Shown in pieces: positions 1 to 7,321 of a stretch of 10,720 bases of DNA; positions within the stretch are counted from its first letter, which is position 1, and the number at the start of each line of letters is the position of its first letter. Made by a program: the position numbers and the translations under genes. The notes under the pieces were generated by a model. That model was not told where the DNA came from. It saw nothing but the letters and a program-made list of their open reading frames with translations, and did not search any database. Source of the stretch: Terana coerulea (Eukaryota > Basidiomycota > Agaricomycetes > Polyporales > Phanerochaetaceae); the NCBI GenBank assembly GCA_024811115.1, contig JAKOGH010000487.1, positions 1-10,720 on the forward strand, given 5' to 3'.

Positions 1-756
1 GGGAGCGGACGCCGCCCCGCCTGCCGTTCGTTCGTGGCTACGGCTGTGTTGCTGGTGCGTGCCGCGGTACGCCTGAAGCCTTTGTTACTGACGAATTCCA
101 CAGATCGCGATGACGGGATAGAAACGCGCCCCACGAGCAAGGGCGTAGCGGCGAGTGTGTGGGAGATCGGGAGGTCGACGGCGGCGCGATCCTGTGCGTC
201 CAGCGCGCGAGGGTTCGGCCGTCGCGGTCATTGCGAGCCCGTCCAGCCCGCGTCAAGTAATCATCGCTGGGGACGGCATATCTCGCGACCCTGGCGTCGT
301 CTCCCATCCAGAGTCTGGCCACGCCCTATTCAAGTCGTCAGTGTCATTTCCAACCAAGAAACCCGCCATGAACGCGACTGACCGCGCGAGGAAGAGGGCT
401 CGCATGCCGCATGCCATAAGCGCCCGTACCTCGAAGACGCAACAGAACGCCGTCCCGCGACCGGGCTGTGCCAGGGCACTTACGGACGCTCGTTGAAGGC
501 GGGATGGAGTTGCGCGGCGGCGGGACAGAGGGGAAGTGGTTTGACAAAGTCGGTATGTATCGCCTTCCCGCGAGCAGGGGTTCGGGAGCGGCGAGCGGCG
601 CCGCTCTCGGACGCCGCAGCACTCTGCGTGCACGCGCAGAGGCGTGGGGATAGCGGGCGAGGGTGCCAGCCCTGTTTTATGTTGATGTTATGAGGCAGTG
701 ACTGCGCAAACGACGAGTAAGTTGGCACCTCAAGCGTTCATTCTCCGTCTACGCGC

Positions 757-809
757 ACCTCGTGCTGCAGGCAGACGGTCGCCAGCGCGCCTGAGGGATC
801 CCGACGGCG
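757..809. repeat. Diverged direct repeat, copy 1
   Basis: This 53-bp stretch aligns without gaps to 942-994 (offset 185 bp). I count 40 identical positions of 53 by hand. The best core is AGGCAGACGGTCGCCAGCGC (769-788), which differs by one base from 954-973. No gene is recognised on either side, and the similarity stops abruptly after GACGGCG. It may be the remnant of an old local duplication or part of a dispersed repeat. Confidence 0.6.
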
Positions 810-941
810 GCGCGGAGGTGCGTCTGCGGCCGGTTGACACCGTGTGCATGGATTGAATTCCGGCGAGGAGGGGTGGCAGTTGGGGGTTTCTAGTAGGACA
901 GTGCAGGCGGGTAAGCAAACATTGAACGCACCTAACGCGAG

Positions 942-994
942 GACTTGTACTGTAGGCAGAGGGTCGCCAGCGCACTCGAAGGTCACCGACGGCG
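942..994. repeat. Diverged direct repeat, copy 2
   Basis: This is the second copy of the 53-bp repeat first seen at 757-809, in the same orientation and without gaps. A separate 18-bp match (442-459 against 1011-1028, 17 of 18 identical, starting ACAGAACGCCGT) lies nearby at a different offset of 569 bp. The 1-1300 region therefore contains more than one layer of old duplication. Confidence 0.6.
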
Positions 995-1614
995 AAAAGG
1001 CCGCGAGACGACAGAACGCCGTGCCGCGGGCGAAAGCTGCCTCGCACGCGGAAGATGTCGCTCGGGGCATTGGCCTGCATACAGTCAGCGCGAGCCAGAC
1101 GGCGGGCGAGGCAGAAAACGCGGACGGACCTGTCACGGACGCGTTGGCGCAAGAACAGGCGCCATCGCGCTGCACGCATGTCCAGCACGGTCGCGTGGGA
1201 GTTGGGAGGGAGCTGCAGAGTGCGAGCAGAGGGCGAGCGGACGGGAGAAGGGCGGGGCGTCGGAGCCGAGACACGCTTGTCATGCGCGTTGTGTCACCGT
1301 AGCACGTCCGCCAGTGTGTCCCCAGTAGCCAGATGGCGCGCCGGCGGGGTCCCTTGTAGCCAGAATGCTCACTAACGATAGGAAGCAGTTCGAACCGATC
1401 GCCCCCACCAGGGCGCAGCTACGTCAGGAGCAACCGCCGCAAGCGCTCGAGAAGCCGTGGCCCGTCGATCGCCGGCGCTTTGCACCGTCTCCTGTCAATC
1501 CAGTTCGATGTCTGTGCAAAGCTCGTCGTCACCCACCACGTCCCCCTGATGCTGGCCTGACCCTCTGCGGTCCAGTCCGCAGCGTCGTCTCATTTACACA
1601 AGAAAATTCAACAG

Positions 1615-1663
1615 GTAAGTCGCTTACAACATCTGACTGCGAGATTTACGACGCATATTCTAG
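1615..1663 (+). other. Candidate fungal intron (49 nt)
   Basis: The segment begins with the consensus donor GTAAGT directly after CAACAG. It has a CTGAC branch-site match at 1633-1637 and ends in TTCTAG. Length and signals are typical of basidiomycete introns. Removing it joins an open frame covering 1551-1614 to an open 183-nt block downstream, phase 0 at the junction. No start codon is visible in that frame before the intron, so the gene it would belong to is unknown. Confidence 0.45.
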
Positions 1664-1846
1664 GTTGCATCGCCGGTTACAGTGTCAACTTCTGTCTGCA
1701 TTTCTCGCTTGGCGGAGCCGCACGAGTCACTCTCAAAGTCACAGTGGCACACGCTCTTGACTGGAGCTGACGGCCTGCGGGAGCGAGAGCTGAGAGAAGT
1801 TCGCTGTGACTGGAACAAAATCATATCAGGGTCACGTCCTCCGGAG
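1664..1846 (+). other. Exon-like open block between two candidate introns
   Basis: This block is exactly 61 codons and open in the phase-0 frame, flanked by consensus splice signals on both sides. The translation contains a stretch reading LRERELREVRCDWNKIISG, which I do not recognise. After removing the second candidate intron, the same frame continues without a stop from 1903 through the promoter region into the DUF6699 reading frame. No ATG lies in this frame upstream of position 2008. The block could be part of an upstream gene, an alternative 5' exon of the DUF6699 gene, or chance. Confidence 0.25.
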
Positions 1847-1902
1847 GTACGTTGCTGTGCACTGATACCGCCTGTGCACTTGGCCTGACGGAGTCCTCCT
1901 AG
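1847..1902 (+). other. Candidate fungal intron (56 nt)
   Basis: The segment starts GTACGT after GAG, has a CTGAT branch-like sequence at 1862-1866 and ends TCCTCCTAG with a pyrimidine-rich tract. It lies 130 nt before the DUF6699 TATA box. Phase is 0 on both sides in the frame that runs on to the DUF6699 protein. Confidence 0.4.
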
Positions 1903-2031
1903 CGCCCTCCTACCGAGCTTGAGGCTGCGCATGTCAAGCCCCTAATATCGCTTTTCCCAATCCGTCCCACATACACTCCTTCGCCCTCCCATTTGTACCG
2001 TACCGCCATGCCTCCGCCACAGGAGGAGGCG

Positions 2032-2038
2032 TATATAA
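2032..2038 (+). promoter_or_regulatory. TATA box of the DUF6699 gene
   Basis: TATATAA lies 144 nt upstream of the ATG at 2182. It is followed by a leader dominated by C and T with CCACCA and CACC runs, the usual look of a transcribed fungal 5' UTR. Transcription would start about 30 nt downstream, near 2065-2075. This box argues for translation starting at 2182 rather than at upstream codons in the same open frame. Confidence 0.6.
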
Positions 2039-2064
2039 TTCCCGCCGTCCCTCACACCCACTTT

Positions 2065-2181
2065 CGCTTCATCACACCCCCGCATTCGCCTTCGCACTCA
2101 CCTGCCGCCGCATTCGAGTCGCATATACTCGAAGACCACAACCACCAGAGCACACCACTACCACCACCGTCCCCGTTCACA
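2065..2181 (+). other. Probable 5' leader of the DUF6699 gene
   Basis: Strongly pyrimidine- and CA-rich sequence between the TATA box and the ATG, ending in TTCACAATG, an acceptable start context for fungi. The frame of the CDS stays open through the leader, because C/T/A-rich repeats rarely make stop codons. The translated leader is low-complexity and rich in H, P and S, unlike the conserved part of the protein. The exact transcription start is inferred. Confidence 0.45.
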
Positions 2182-2976
2182 ATGTCCAGCAAGCGCGTTC
2201 ACTGGGGCGACGAGCAGGCACGCACACCGTCGCCGGCACTGTCGACCGGTTCACAGCGGTCGTCAGTAGGCCCTACCACACCACCGGTAATTCCTACATA
2301 CCTCCCTTATGTGGCGGTTCACCCTGCTCACCACTACGGTACACGCCTCGCGCCGACCGCTCCATACTTGAAGCAATATCCCCTTCCCGGTTCGCCCGGC
2401 TCCTTCTCAATGTCGTCCGACTCGTCCGGGGGCTCGCCATTGGGCCTGCGCGTTAATGACCTGCTTTCCTCGTCATTGCACCTGCACGCCTCGCTGCGGC
2501 CGTTCGAATGGGACATGCTCCAGGACCCCATGCAGGCCATGGCCGGCTCCGCCTACTCCAGCCAGTACGTCGTCCCCGCCGCGAAGCTCGCCGAGCCCGC
2601 CACCACGCCACCCGTCGCGGAGCTGCGCATCAAGGGCGAGTCCATGCCCTACACCGTCGTCGTCCGCCCGTCGCCGCACTACAGCAACATCTGCGTCACC
2701 GTCGGCGACGTCGTCCAGCAGCTGTACGAGAACATGCGGCTCAGCATGCCCGCCGCCGACGTCGAGCGCGCCGCGCGCTCCATCCCGAACTTTGCCCGCG
2801 ACGCGACGCGCGCGTACGAGACCCGCTGCGCGATGTCGCCGAACCGCGCGCACGAGGAGAAGCGCGGCCTCCGCCGCGTCGACTGCCTGCTCGGCCGCAC
2901 GCGCTTCGGCGGGTTCAAGGTCGTGCGGGACAAGCCGGGCAGTGCCGAGCTGTCGCTCATGCTTGTGCTGCGGTGA
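2182..2976 (+). CDS. DUF6699 domain-containing protein
   Basis: An intronless 264-residue protein of unknown biochemical function. Residues 1-95 are low-complexity and rich in Ser, Pro and Thr, starting MSSKRVHWGDE, an opening typical of this basidiomycete family. From about residue 95 to 262 it carries the DUF6699 fold signature. In order: an LHASLRPFEWDM block (101-112), a core around LRIKGESMPYTVVV (148-161), VTVGDVVQQLYENMRL (172-187), an acidic/basic stretch HEEKRGLRRVDCLLGRTRF (224-242), and a final strand ending SLMLVLR. Length and order fit complete family members. I chose the ATG at 2182 because of the TATA box at 2032, the CT-rich leader and the family-like N terminus; the open frame itself extends further upstream. 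Codons become strongly C/G-ending in the domain half. There is no signal peptide or membrane segment, so a cytosolic or nuclear location is inferred. The family assignment comes from recalled pattern, not a search. Confidence 0.88.
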   Translation: MSSKRVHWGDEQARTPSPALSTGSQRSSVGPTTPPVIPTYLPYVAVHPAHHYGTRLAPTAPYLKQYPLPGSPGSFSMSSDSSGGSPLGLRVNDLLSSSLHLHASLRPFEWDMLQDPMQAMAGSAYSSQYVVPAAKLAEPATTPPVAELRIKGESMPYTVVVRPSPHYSNICVTVGDVVQQLYENMRLSMPAADVERAARSIPNFARDATRAYETRCAMSPNRAHEEKRGLRRVDCLLGRTRFGGFKVVRDKPGSAELSLMLVLR

Positions 2977-3460
2977 GCGCGCCCCGCGTCGCCCCACGCC
3001 CGCCGACGCCCGCCCCTCCGCGCTGCGCGCATCAGTGATCCCCGTTGCCGTGCGCCCGCGGATCCCCCACCACCATCCCGCTTCTTGATGACCACTCATG
3101 CGTCACGACCGCTCCCCCGGCTTAAGTTATGTAACGGACTCACGCATTACACGGAAACCCTATGACTATCGCACACTGTACCCATCATCACCGTCGCACA
3201 CCACTTGTAGTTGATACCCCCTCCAATTGTATCCATACCCATCCGTCTCCATAGTATACACCCAGTAGTCGTTTTTATCTCTTATTTCCAAAGTGTAACC
3301 GGACATGTTGTAATACTACTGTAGCGTTTCTCCCCTTGTACAGCCCATATGCATATGCAATTGTAACAAGTCAGATATTGTTTGGGCGTTCAGATCAGCA
3401 GTGACCGTCCGAAGGCACTCGGCAATGCATGTAGGACAATTGAACAGTAGTCATTAGTAG
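2977..3460 (+). other. 3' flank and probable 3' UTR of the DUF6699 gene
   Basis: After the TGA the sequence is GC-rich for about 130 nt, then turns AT-richer with T-rich runs such as GTTTTTATC near 3270. The polyadenylation site probably lies between about 3150 and 3360, but no single signal is decisive. A 12-bp palindrome CATATGCATATG is at 3346-3357. No gene is seen here. Confidence 0.4.
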
Positions 3461-3466
3461 GAGGGC

Positions 3467-3660
3467 GAGACGGAGTGGATGGCGCAAGATTGAGATGGGA
3501 TGGACGGCACGAGATTAGGATGGGATGTACGACACGAGATTGAGATGGGATGGGCGGCATGAGATTAGGATGGGATGGACAACACGAGATTGAGATGAGA
3601 TTGGCAACATTAGTTAGGACGGGATAAGCAATACGAGGTTGAGATGGGATGGACGGCACG
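3467..3660. repeat. 25-bp minisatellite, about 7.8 units
   Basis: Eight consecutive units start at 3467, 3492, 3517, 3542, 3567, 3592, 3616 and 3641. All are 25 bp except the sixth (24 bp) and the truncated last (20 bp). A typical unit starts GAGATGGGATGGACGGCACG and ends AGATT. From the second unit on, units alternate between a GAG and an AGG start, giving a 50-bp higher-order period; the first is the most divergent. The array is G-rich on the plus strand. Because 25 is not a multiple of three, the minus-strand open frame across it (3390-3839) reads the unit in shifting frames and is not a credible gene. Confidence 0.9.
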
Positions 3661-4590
3661 CGTCGAATTGACTGCAATATACATGAGAGCGCACTATGAC
3701 CAAACACGTGAAGTGAGAACAACTTGATATCAGCTCGGACAGCATGTACATGTATAGAGTACAACACTAGTACTAACACAGTACTAGTAGTATAAGTGTA
3801 CGAATACATCAAGTCTGGCCAAATGAAGCATGATGACATTCGTGAGGGTGGGTGGCACTAGTCGACATTATAGCGTTAGCTAGTATCCAGCTGAGACTCG
3901 CCCCATAGAACTGAGAGCAACGATCGCAATGAAAATACTGAAATGCTGAACAGGCCGCTCGGGAATTAATATCAAAATCGCGAATGCATCGAGAACATCA
4001 GTAAATTGTTACAACGAAGCTGTATACAAATATGCAGCGTATATTACGAGCGCACGAGATCGAAGTAAACGGCTATCGGCACTACCATAGCATAATCACC
4101 CAGCGGCCTGACGCCGATCGCGACACGCAGAGGTCCATTCCATCCGGCATAACCTCCCCATAACCATAGCACACACGCCCGCCCGCACGACTGTCGTGCG
4201 GCCGGCCATAAGTCCCTCGTCCGCGCGCGCTGCTGCCTGCTCGGACCGCCGACACGGCGCGGCCGCGGAATCCACGCTTTCGGGAGCCTTCCGCTGGTGA
4301 TCGCGACGGCGTGGTCTGGTCTGAACCATCTCGCATCCTGCGGGCCGGCGAGGGAGTCGTCTGCATGGTATAGCATGAGTCCTAATACAAATATTATATA
4401 ACGCTCCAACTCAATAAACGTACCGGTTTATTATCGAGAGCATCTCGGTGTGCTCGTCGAGACAACGTCGGGCGGTGTTCACGTGCGTAGACGAGAGTCA
4501 CCCATTGAGCACCAAAGGCACCTGGCATAGCGACGCCGTGCAGACGAGGAGGGAATTCTATCGACAACGATAGGTCAGCTTTGATTTTAT
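3661..4590. other. Intergenic region with hairpins, no recognised gene
   Basis: AT-richer DNA with a GC-rich island at about 4110-4330. Visible structures: an 8-bp stem ACTAGTAC/GTACTAGT with a 7-nt loop (3776-3798), an 8-bp stem CCGCACGA/TCGTGCGG with a 3-nt loop (4183-4201), and a stem AATAAAC/GTTTATT with a 6-nt loop (4413-4432) beside an AT-rich run containing TATATAA. A 121-codon minus-strand frame covers 4044-4409 but has arginine-rich composition typical of GC-rich noncoding DNA. It has no leader or splice context that I can defend. Confidence 0.45.
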
Positions 4591-4596
4591 CCATTA

Positions 4597-4803
4597 ATGG
4601 CGACGCGGCGCGTACCGCTAACTCACAGCATCACGCTGAACGGGACGGCAGAGGCCGCAAAGCAACGCGAGACTGTTCGTAACTTCAAAGTCATCAACGG
4701 TCAGCCGGCGGAGTCACAGTACATAACACGGTCTAATATTTACTTACTTGCACGGTGCGGTACAGGCGCGGGTTCTAAGATAAGAGTAAGGACATATGTG
4801 TGA
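4597..4803 (+). CDS. Small open frame, hypothetical
   Basis: A 68-codon frame from an ATG (context ATTAATGG) to TGA. The composition is balanced, with no arginine or proline skew, but I recognise no motif, signal peptide or membrane segment. There is no clear promoter directly upstream; the nearest TATA-like run is near 4395-4402, about 200 nt away. Its 3' end overlaps a candidate minus-strand intron (4775-4823), so the two interpretations compete. Most likely a chance frame. Confidence 0.15.
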   Translation: MATRRVPLTHSITLNGTAEAAKQRETVRNFKVINGQPAESQYITRSNIYLLARCGTGAGSKIRVRTYV

Positions 4804-4823
4804 CGTGATCCACCAGCACTTAC
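4775..4823 (-). other. Candidate minus-strand intron (49 nt)
   Basis: Read on the minus strand, the segment starts GTAAGT after TTTAGCG. It has CTTAC at 4790-4786 as a branch-like site and ends TTATCTTAG. It lies downstream of the candidate minus-strand promoter at 5301-5308 and of another intron candidate at 5078-5131. This suggests one spliced transcript, although no long joined frame emerges. Confidence 0.4.
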
Positions 4824-5077
4824 CGCTAAAGAACAAACGTCTTCGACACCGCGGCGACGTGCAGTGGTGCGACGAGGAGGTTGACAAAGGCCGCTCGGCG
4901 GCGATGCCGCGGCTGAACGTCGAAGTTGACTGTTGAAGTCTCAATTCAAGACGTCGATTGGCTGGATGCCGGAAACGAGCGCGCGAGTCCGTCAGCGGGC
5001 GGTGTCAAGCCTCGGTCCCAAGATTGCAGAAACGACCGACGGACGGCGGCGCGAGGAGTCTTGTCTTGACAGCAATC

Positions 5078-5131
5078 CTGTGAAGCCCGGTTAGGAACAC
5101 AAAAGCATAGAAAACGACAAAGTAGGCGTAC
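5078..5131 (-). other. Candidate minus-strand intron (54 nt) with CTAAC branch site
   Basis: On the minus strand it begins GTACGC, carries a perfect CTAAC at 5094-5090 and ends GGGCTTCACAG. The preceding segment has ATGs at 5224, 5212 and 5153. The first two frames hit a stop before this donor. The third (from 5153) crosses it and yields only about 35 codons after splicing. The splice signals look real; the product is unclear. Confidence 0.45.
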
Positions 5132-5190
5132 CGCTCGCAAAGGCCTCAGTCATCGTCGTGAAGGACACGGCCGGCAACGAGAGCGCTGCT

Positions 5191-5205
5191 GACGACGACG
5201 ACGAC
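5191..5205. repeat. (GAC)5 microsatellite
   Basis: Five perfect GAC trinucleotides on the plus strand, equivalent to GTC on the minus strand. They lie just inside the first candidate minus-strand exon, where they would encode a run of Arg, Val or Ser depending on which ATG is used. Confidence 0.8.
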
Positions 5206-5300
5206 GGCCATTCGAGAGCGTCATGAGCGAGGGAAAATGAAGGCGAGAGGGGAGGCGAGTGAAAGAGGTGAGTGGTGGAGGGATCATGTCTTCACGGGGG

Positions 5301-5308
5301 CTTTTATA
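5301..5308 (-). promoter_or_regulatory. Candidate minus-strand TATA box and promoter
   Basis: The minus strand reads TATAAAAG here. It is followed by a strongly pyrimidine-rich leader and an ATG at 5224-5222, about 77 nt downstream. The arrangement matches that of the DUF6699 gene in this window and that of fungal promoters generally. Frames from the first ATGs are short (24 and about 21 codons), so the transcript may be noncoding, decayed, or use splice sites I have not identified. Confidence 0.4.
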
Positions 5309-5767
5309 CGCCGTACGCTCCGGCGCGTATCGTGACTTCCTCGTCCAATTCCGTCCCTCGCTACGTCGTTTCCACGCTGTCGCTAACCCTCTCGTGCCCC
5401 ATGACTTGCCGCACTGTTCTTCCAAGTTTCTTGTCAGAAATGTACTCGGATTGCGACGCCGTCGGCGTCCCACGGCGACTTAGGGCGGAGACATGGACCC
5501 TGCCCGGCGCGTTTCAAGGCATGCGTCCGCGCCGCCGTCCCCAGGTCGTCGGAGACCTTGCAATCGAAAAGAATTGCGCTCGCCGCTTACCAATCTTTCC
5601 AGGGCAAGCGGCGTGACGTCGCGCCGACTTGCGTCGCACAGTGCACTGACCGCGACCTGCATGCAACTCAACAGGAGTCTTCGCGAGCGGCGTGCCGGAA
5701 CGCGTCGGGCCCAGTGCACAGAGAGGCAATTTCGTGCGGCTAGGTGCGTGCTAGCATCGGAGAGACT

Positions 5768-5845
5768 CTGCAACAGGTAAAGTGTGAGACGCATCAGTTA
5801 ACACGATAGACATTCCGGTCAAACAAATTGACGCGGAATACTCAC
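5768..5845 (-). other. Module A intron 4 (78 nt)
   Basis: Minus strand: starts GTGAGT, contains TTAACTGAT as a branch-like site and ends TTTACCTGTTGCAG. The copy B counterpart is 79 nt. The 17 bases around the donor are identical in both copies. Confidence 0.55.
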
Positions 5846-5935
5846 CGAACGGGAGATGGTACCCCGAGGGGCCGAATGAGAGGCACCGCGCTTCTCGTTC
5901 GCTCCATGCACCGCCTCGAACATAGCTGAATCACG
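5846..5935 (-). other. Module A exon 3 (90 nt), open frame shared with copy B
   Basis: Between introns 3 and 4, the phase-0 frame is open in both copies and shares the peptide FEAVH and a following EK (RDSAMFEAVHGANEK in A). Copy B (6701-6772) is 72 nt, so the length difference of 18 is a multiple of three. A second frame is also open in both copies. Substitutions are not concentrated at third positions, so this does not prove coding. I do not recognise the peptide. Confidence 0.3.
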
Positions 5936-5985
5936 CTGTTGCATGGTGTAAGAACGTGCCGACGGAATGGCTCAGGGAGACTTAC
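5936..5985 (-). other. Module A intron 3 (50 nt)
   Basis: Minus strand: starts with consensus GTAAGT, has CTTAC about 16 nt from the end, and ends ATGCAACAG. It aligns without gaps to the 50-nt segment 6773-6822 in copy B. Confidence 0.55.
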
Positions 5986-6164
5986 CCGGAACCGGGAGGT
6001 GCCTCACTTGATGCGCCCGCATGACGCCTCGTCGCCGACGGCTTGCATTGCAGTCCAGCGCCTGAACGCGTCGCAGGAGCGACGGCTTGTGTCAAACGCT
6101 AGAACGTGCGCCGAGGCGCAGTGGATGCGCTGCCAATAGACGGCTCCGTGCGCACGCACAGATA

Positions 6165-6230
6165 CTGTTACAATGAGTGTAAGCAATGCAACGCGGACTC
6201 GCATGTGGATCTCGCATCGAGATAACTCAC
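6165..6230 (-). other. Module A intron 2 (66 nt)
   Basis: Minus strand: starts GTGAGT after TTTACTG, has CTTAC as branch-like site about 20 nt before the end, and ends ATTGTAACAG. The counterpart in copy B (7011-7076) has the same length. Confidence 0.5.
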
Positions 6231-6403
6231 CAGTAAAGTCAAGCGACCGCGTCTTCCCGTGTCTCGTGCGCTCCACATCGCTTCTGCCAGTCCCGTCTGC
6301 GGTGCCAAGTCGGCCAAGACGCCGCGAACGTGGTGAGATGTCAACGTAAACAGTATATTTATTCGCGTGCCGAGTGGCTACGTTTTCTACGTCGTGACCC
6401 GGC

Positions 6404-6472
6404 CTGGACGGTTTTGGGAACGCTGATGTCACGTCAGCGAGTTGTTAATTCTGACATAACCTCGCATCTCAC
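6404..6472 (-). other. Module A intron 1 (69 nt)
   Basis: Minus strand: starts GTGAGATGCG after AATAAG, contains CTGAC in the CGCTGACGTGAC region, ends ACCGTCCAG. The counterpart in copy B (7253-7321) is also 69 nt. The segment includes a near-palindrome CGCTGATGTCACGTCAGCG at 6421-6439. Confidence 0.5.
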
Positions 6473-6621
6473 CTTATTTCACGCCGATTTGCGTCATAAT
6501 GACCGTTGCCTGCATACGGCTTGACTGAAACCCTCTCGAGCAGCGTGCGAGGACGCGTCGGGCGCAGTGCATGAACAGGCCATTGAACGCGGTGGATTGC
6601 GCGCCCAGCGTTGCAGGGACT

Positions 6622-6700
6622 CTGTAGCGGGCAAAAGGTCAGATGCATCAGTCAACACGGCAGAAATGCCCGGTCACATCAATTGACGTGGAATACTCAC
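6622..6700 (-). other. Module B intron 4 (79 nt)
   Basis: Minus strand: starts GTGAGT, has TTGACTGAT as a branch-like site and ends TTGCCCGCTACAG. It is one base longer than the copy A counterpart. Confidence 0.5.
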
Positions 6701-6772
6701 CGAACGAGCCCAAACAAGGGCAATTTGCTTCTCGTCCGTTCTGTGCACCGCCTCGAACTTGGCCCGATCGCG
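6701..6772 (-). other. Module B exon 3 (72 nt)
   Basis: The copy B counterpart of 5846-5935. The phase-0 frame reads RDRAKFEAVHRTDEKQ and then a short hydrophobic stretch. Upstream, in exon 2 of both copies, a TGA lies in this frame 18 nt before the intron. The shared frame therefore cannot extend back unless a different acceptor or a start within exon 2 is used. Confidence 0.3.
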
Positions 6773-6822
6773 CTGCGGCTGCACGTAAGGCCCCACGGAC
6801 AGAATGACTCAGAGAGACTTAC
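6773..6822 (-). other. Module B intron 3 (50 nt)
   Basis: Minus strand: starts GTAAGT, has CTTAC and ends GCAGCCGCAG. An alternative acceptor six bases earlier (GTGCAG) exists, but the later one matches copy A exactly in position. Confidence 0.5.
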
Positions 6823-7010
6823 CCAAAACCGGGAGGTGCCTCATTTGATGTGCTGACGCCGTTTTGCCTCATTCTTGACGGTTTTCTTCGTAGAACAACG
6901 CCCGAACGCGTCGCAGAATTGACGGCCCATTGCGAAGGACACGCCGTGCGCCGGGGCGCCGCAGCGCCGCGGATGCGCTGCCAATGGCTAACGCCATGCG
7001 CGAGCAGATT

Positions 7011-7076
7011 CTATTGCAGTGAGTATAAGCGACGCACGGTGGACTGGTACATTGAGCCCGCATTGAAATGACTGAC
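7011..7076 (-). other. Module B intron 2 (66 nt)
   Basis: Minus strand: starts GTCAGT (copy A has GTGAGT), carries CGCTTATACTCAC and ends TGCAATAG. The length is identical to copy A. The donor is weaker than consensus. Confidence 0.4.
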
Positions 7077-7252
7077 CGTTGCAATCAAGCGATTGCCCTT
7101 TCCCGGGCCTCGTGCGCTCTATATCGCTTCCGCTGGCTTGGTCTGCGGTGCCTGGTCGCTTCGAGCTCCGCGAATGAGGCGAGGTGTCAACGTAGACTTA
7201 TTCGCGTGCCGAGTGGCGGCGCGGCGTGCCTTCACCACCGCCCCGATCCAAC

Positions 7253-7321
7253 CTGGACGTCGTTGGGTACGCTGATGTCACGCCAGCGAGTTGTTTCTTC
7301 TGACATAACCTTGCGCCTCAC
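7253..7321 (-). other. Module B intron 1 (69 nt)
   Basis: Minus strand: starts GTGAGG after AATGAAG and ends AACGACGTCCAG. The CTGAC seen in copy A is CTGGC here, so the branch site may be weakened. Donor and acceptor dinucleotides and the length are conserved. Confidence 0.4.

Larger units (their letters stand above)
1..1600. other. GC-rich region without a recognised gene
   Basis: Many short frames are open on both strands, but this is expected from high GC content. None exceeds about 180 codons and none resembles a known family. Besides the 53-bp direct repeat, two compact symmetric sites are visible. One is a perfect 14-bp palindrome GAGCGGCGCCGCTC at 593-606. The other is a 7-bp stem CTCTGCG/CGCAGAG with a 6-nt loop at 622-641. 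A gene with several short exons cannot be excluded from sequence alone. Confidence 0.5.
5078..5224 (-). pseudogene. Possible small or decayed minus-strand gene, 5' part
   Basis: This covers the first ATG downstream of the TATA box through the first intron. Each of the three frames behind an ATG is open for some distance, but none gives a product longer than about 35 codons after splicing. The second ATG frame starts MAVVVVVSSALVAG, hydrophobic like a signal peptide but ending at an in-frame stop seven codons later; the valines come from the GTC repeat. The first ATG frame, if its single stop were ignored, would continue 44 codons beyond the intron. A pseudogene, a noncoding transcript or chance are all possible. 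Confidence 0.2.
5619..6480 (-). repeat. Tandem module copy A (about 860 bp)
   Basis: This block aligns end to end with 6481-7330 in the same orientation, with an offset of 837-860 bp depending on indels and roughly 70% identity by eye. Exact anchors include GGAATACTCACCGAACG (5835-5851, equal to 6690-6706), GGGAGGTGCCTCA (from 5994, equal to 6831 on) and CGCTGATGTCACG (from 6421, equal to 7270 on). On the minus strand it holds four intron-like cassettes whose lengths match those of copy B. No frame stays open across all exon-like parts, and no known protein family is recognised. Confidence 0.75.

Noticed and set aside
2456..3099. Long open frames of 138-210 codons on both strands overlapping the DUF6699 gene
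   Set aside because: They are shadows of a GC-rich, C-ending-codon gene. Their translations are simple Arg/Ala/Pro/Ser sequence with no family resemblance, while the DUF6699 frame is clearly recognisable.
3467..3660. Regularly spaced repeats resembling a CRISPR array
   Set aside because: Units are directly adjacent with no unique spacers, and the host is evidently eukaryotic. This is a minisatellite.
3390..3839. 149-codon minus-strand open frame
   Set aside because: Most of it is the 25-bp minisatellite read in rotating frames, giving repeated PSIPSQ/PSHPN-like patterns. The unit length is not a multiple of three.
4044..4409. 121-codon minus-strand frame near a TATATAA-like run
   Set aside because: Its start lies inside the AT-rich run itself, so that run cannot act as its promoter. 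The rest is GC-rich sequence open in all three minus frames.
5078..5224. Mating pheromone precursor
   Set aside because: I looked for a short protein ending in a CaaX motif behind the minus-strand promoter. None of the frames ends that way.
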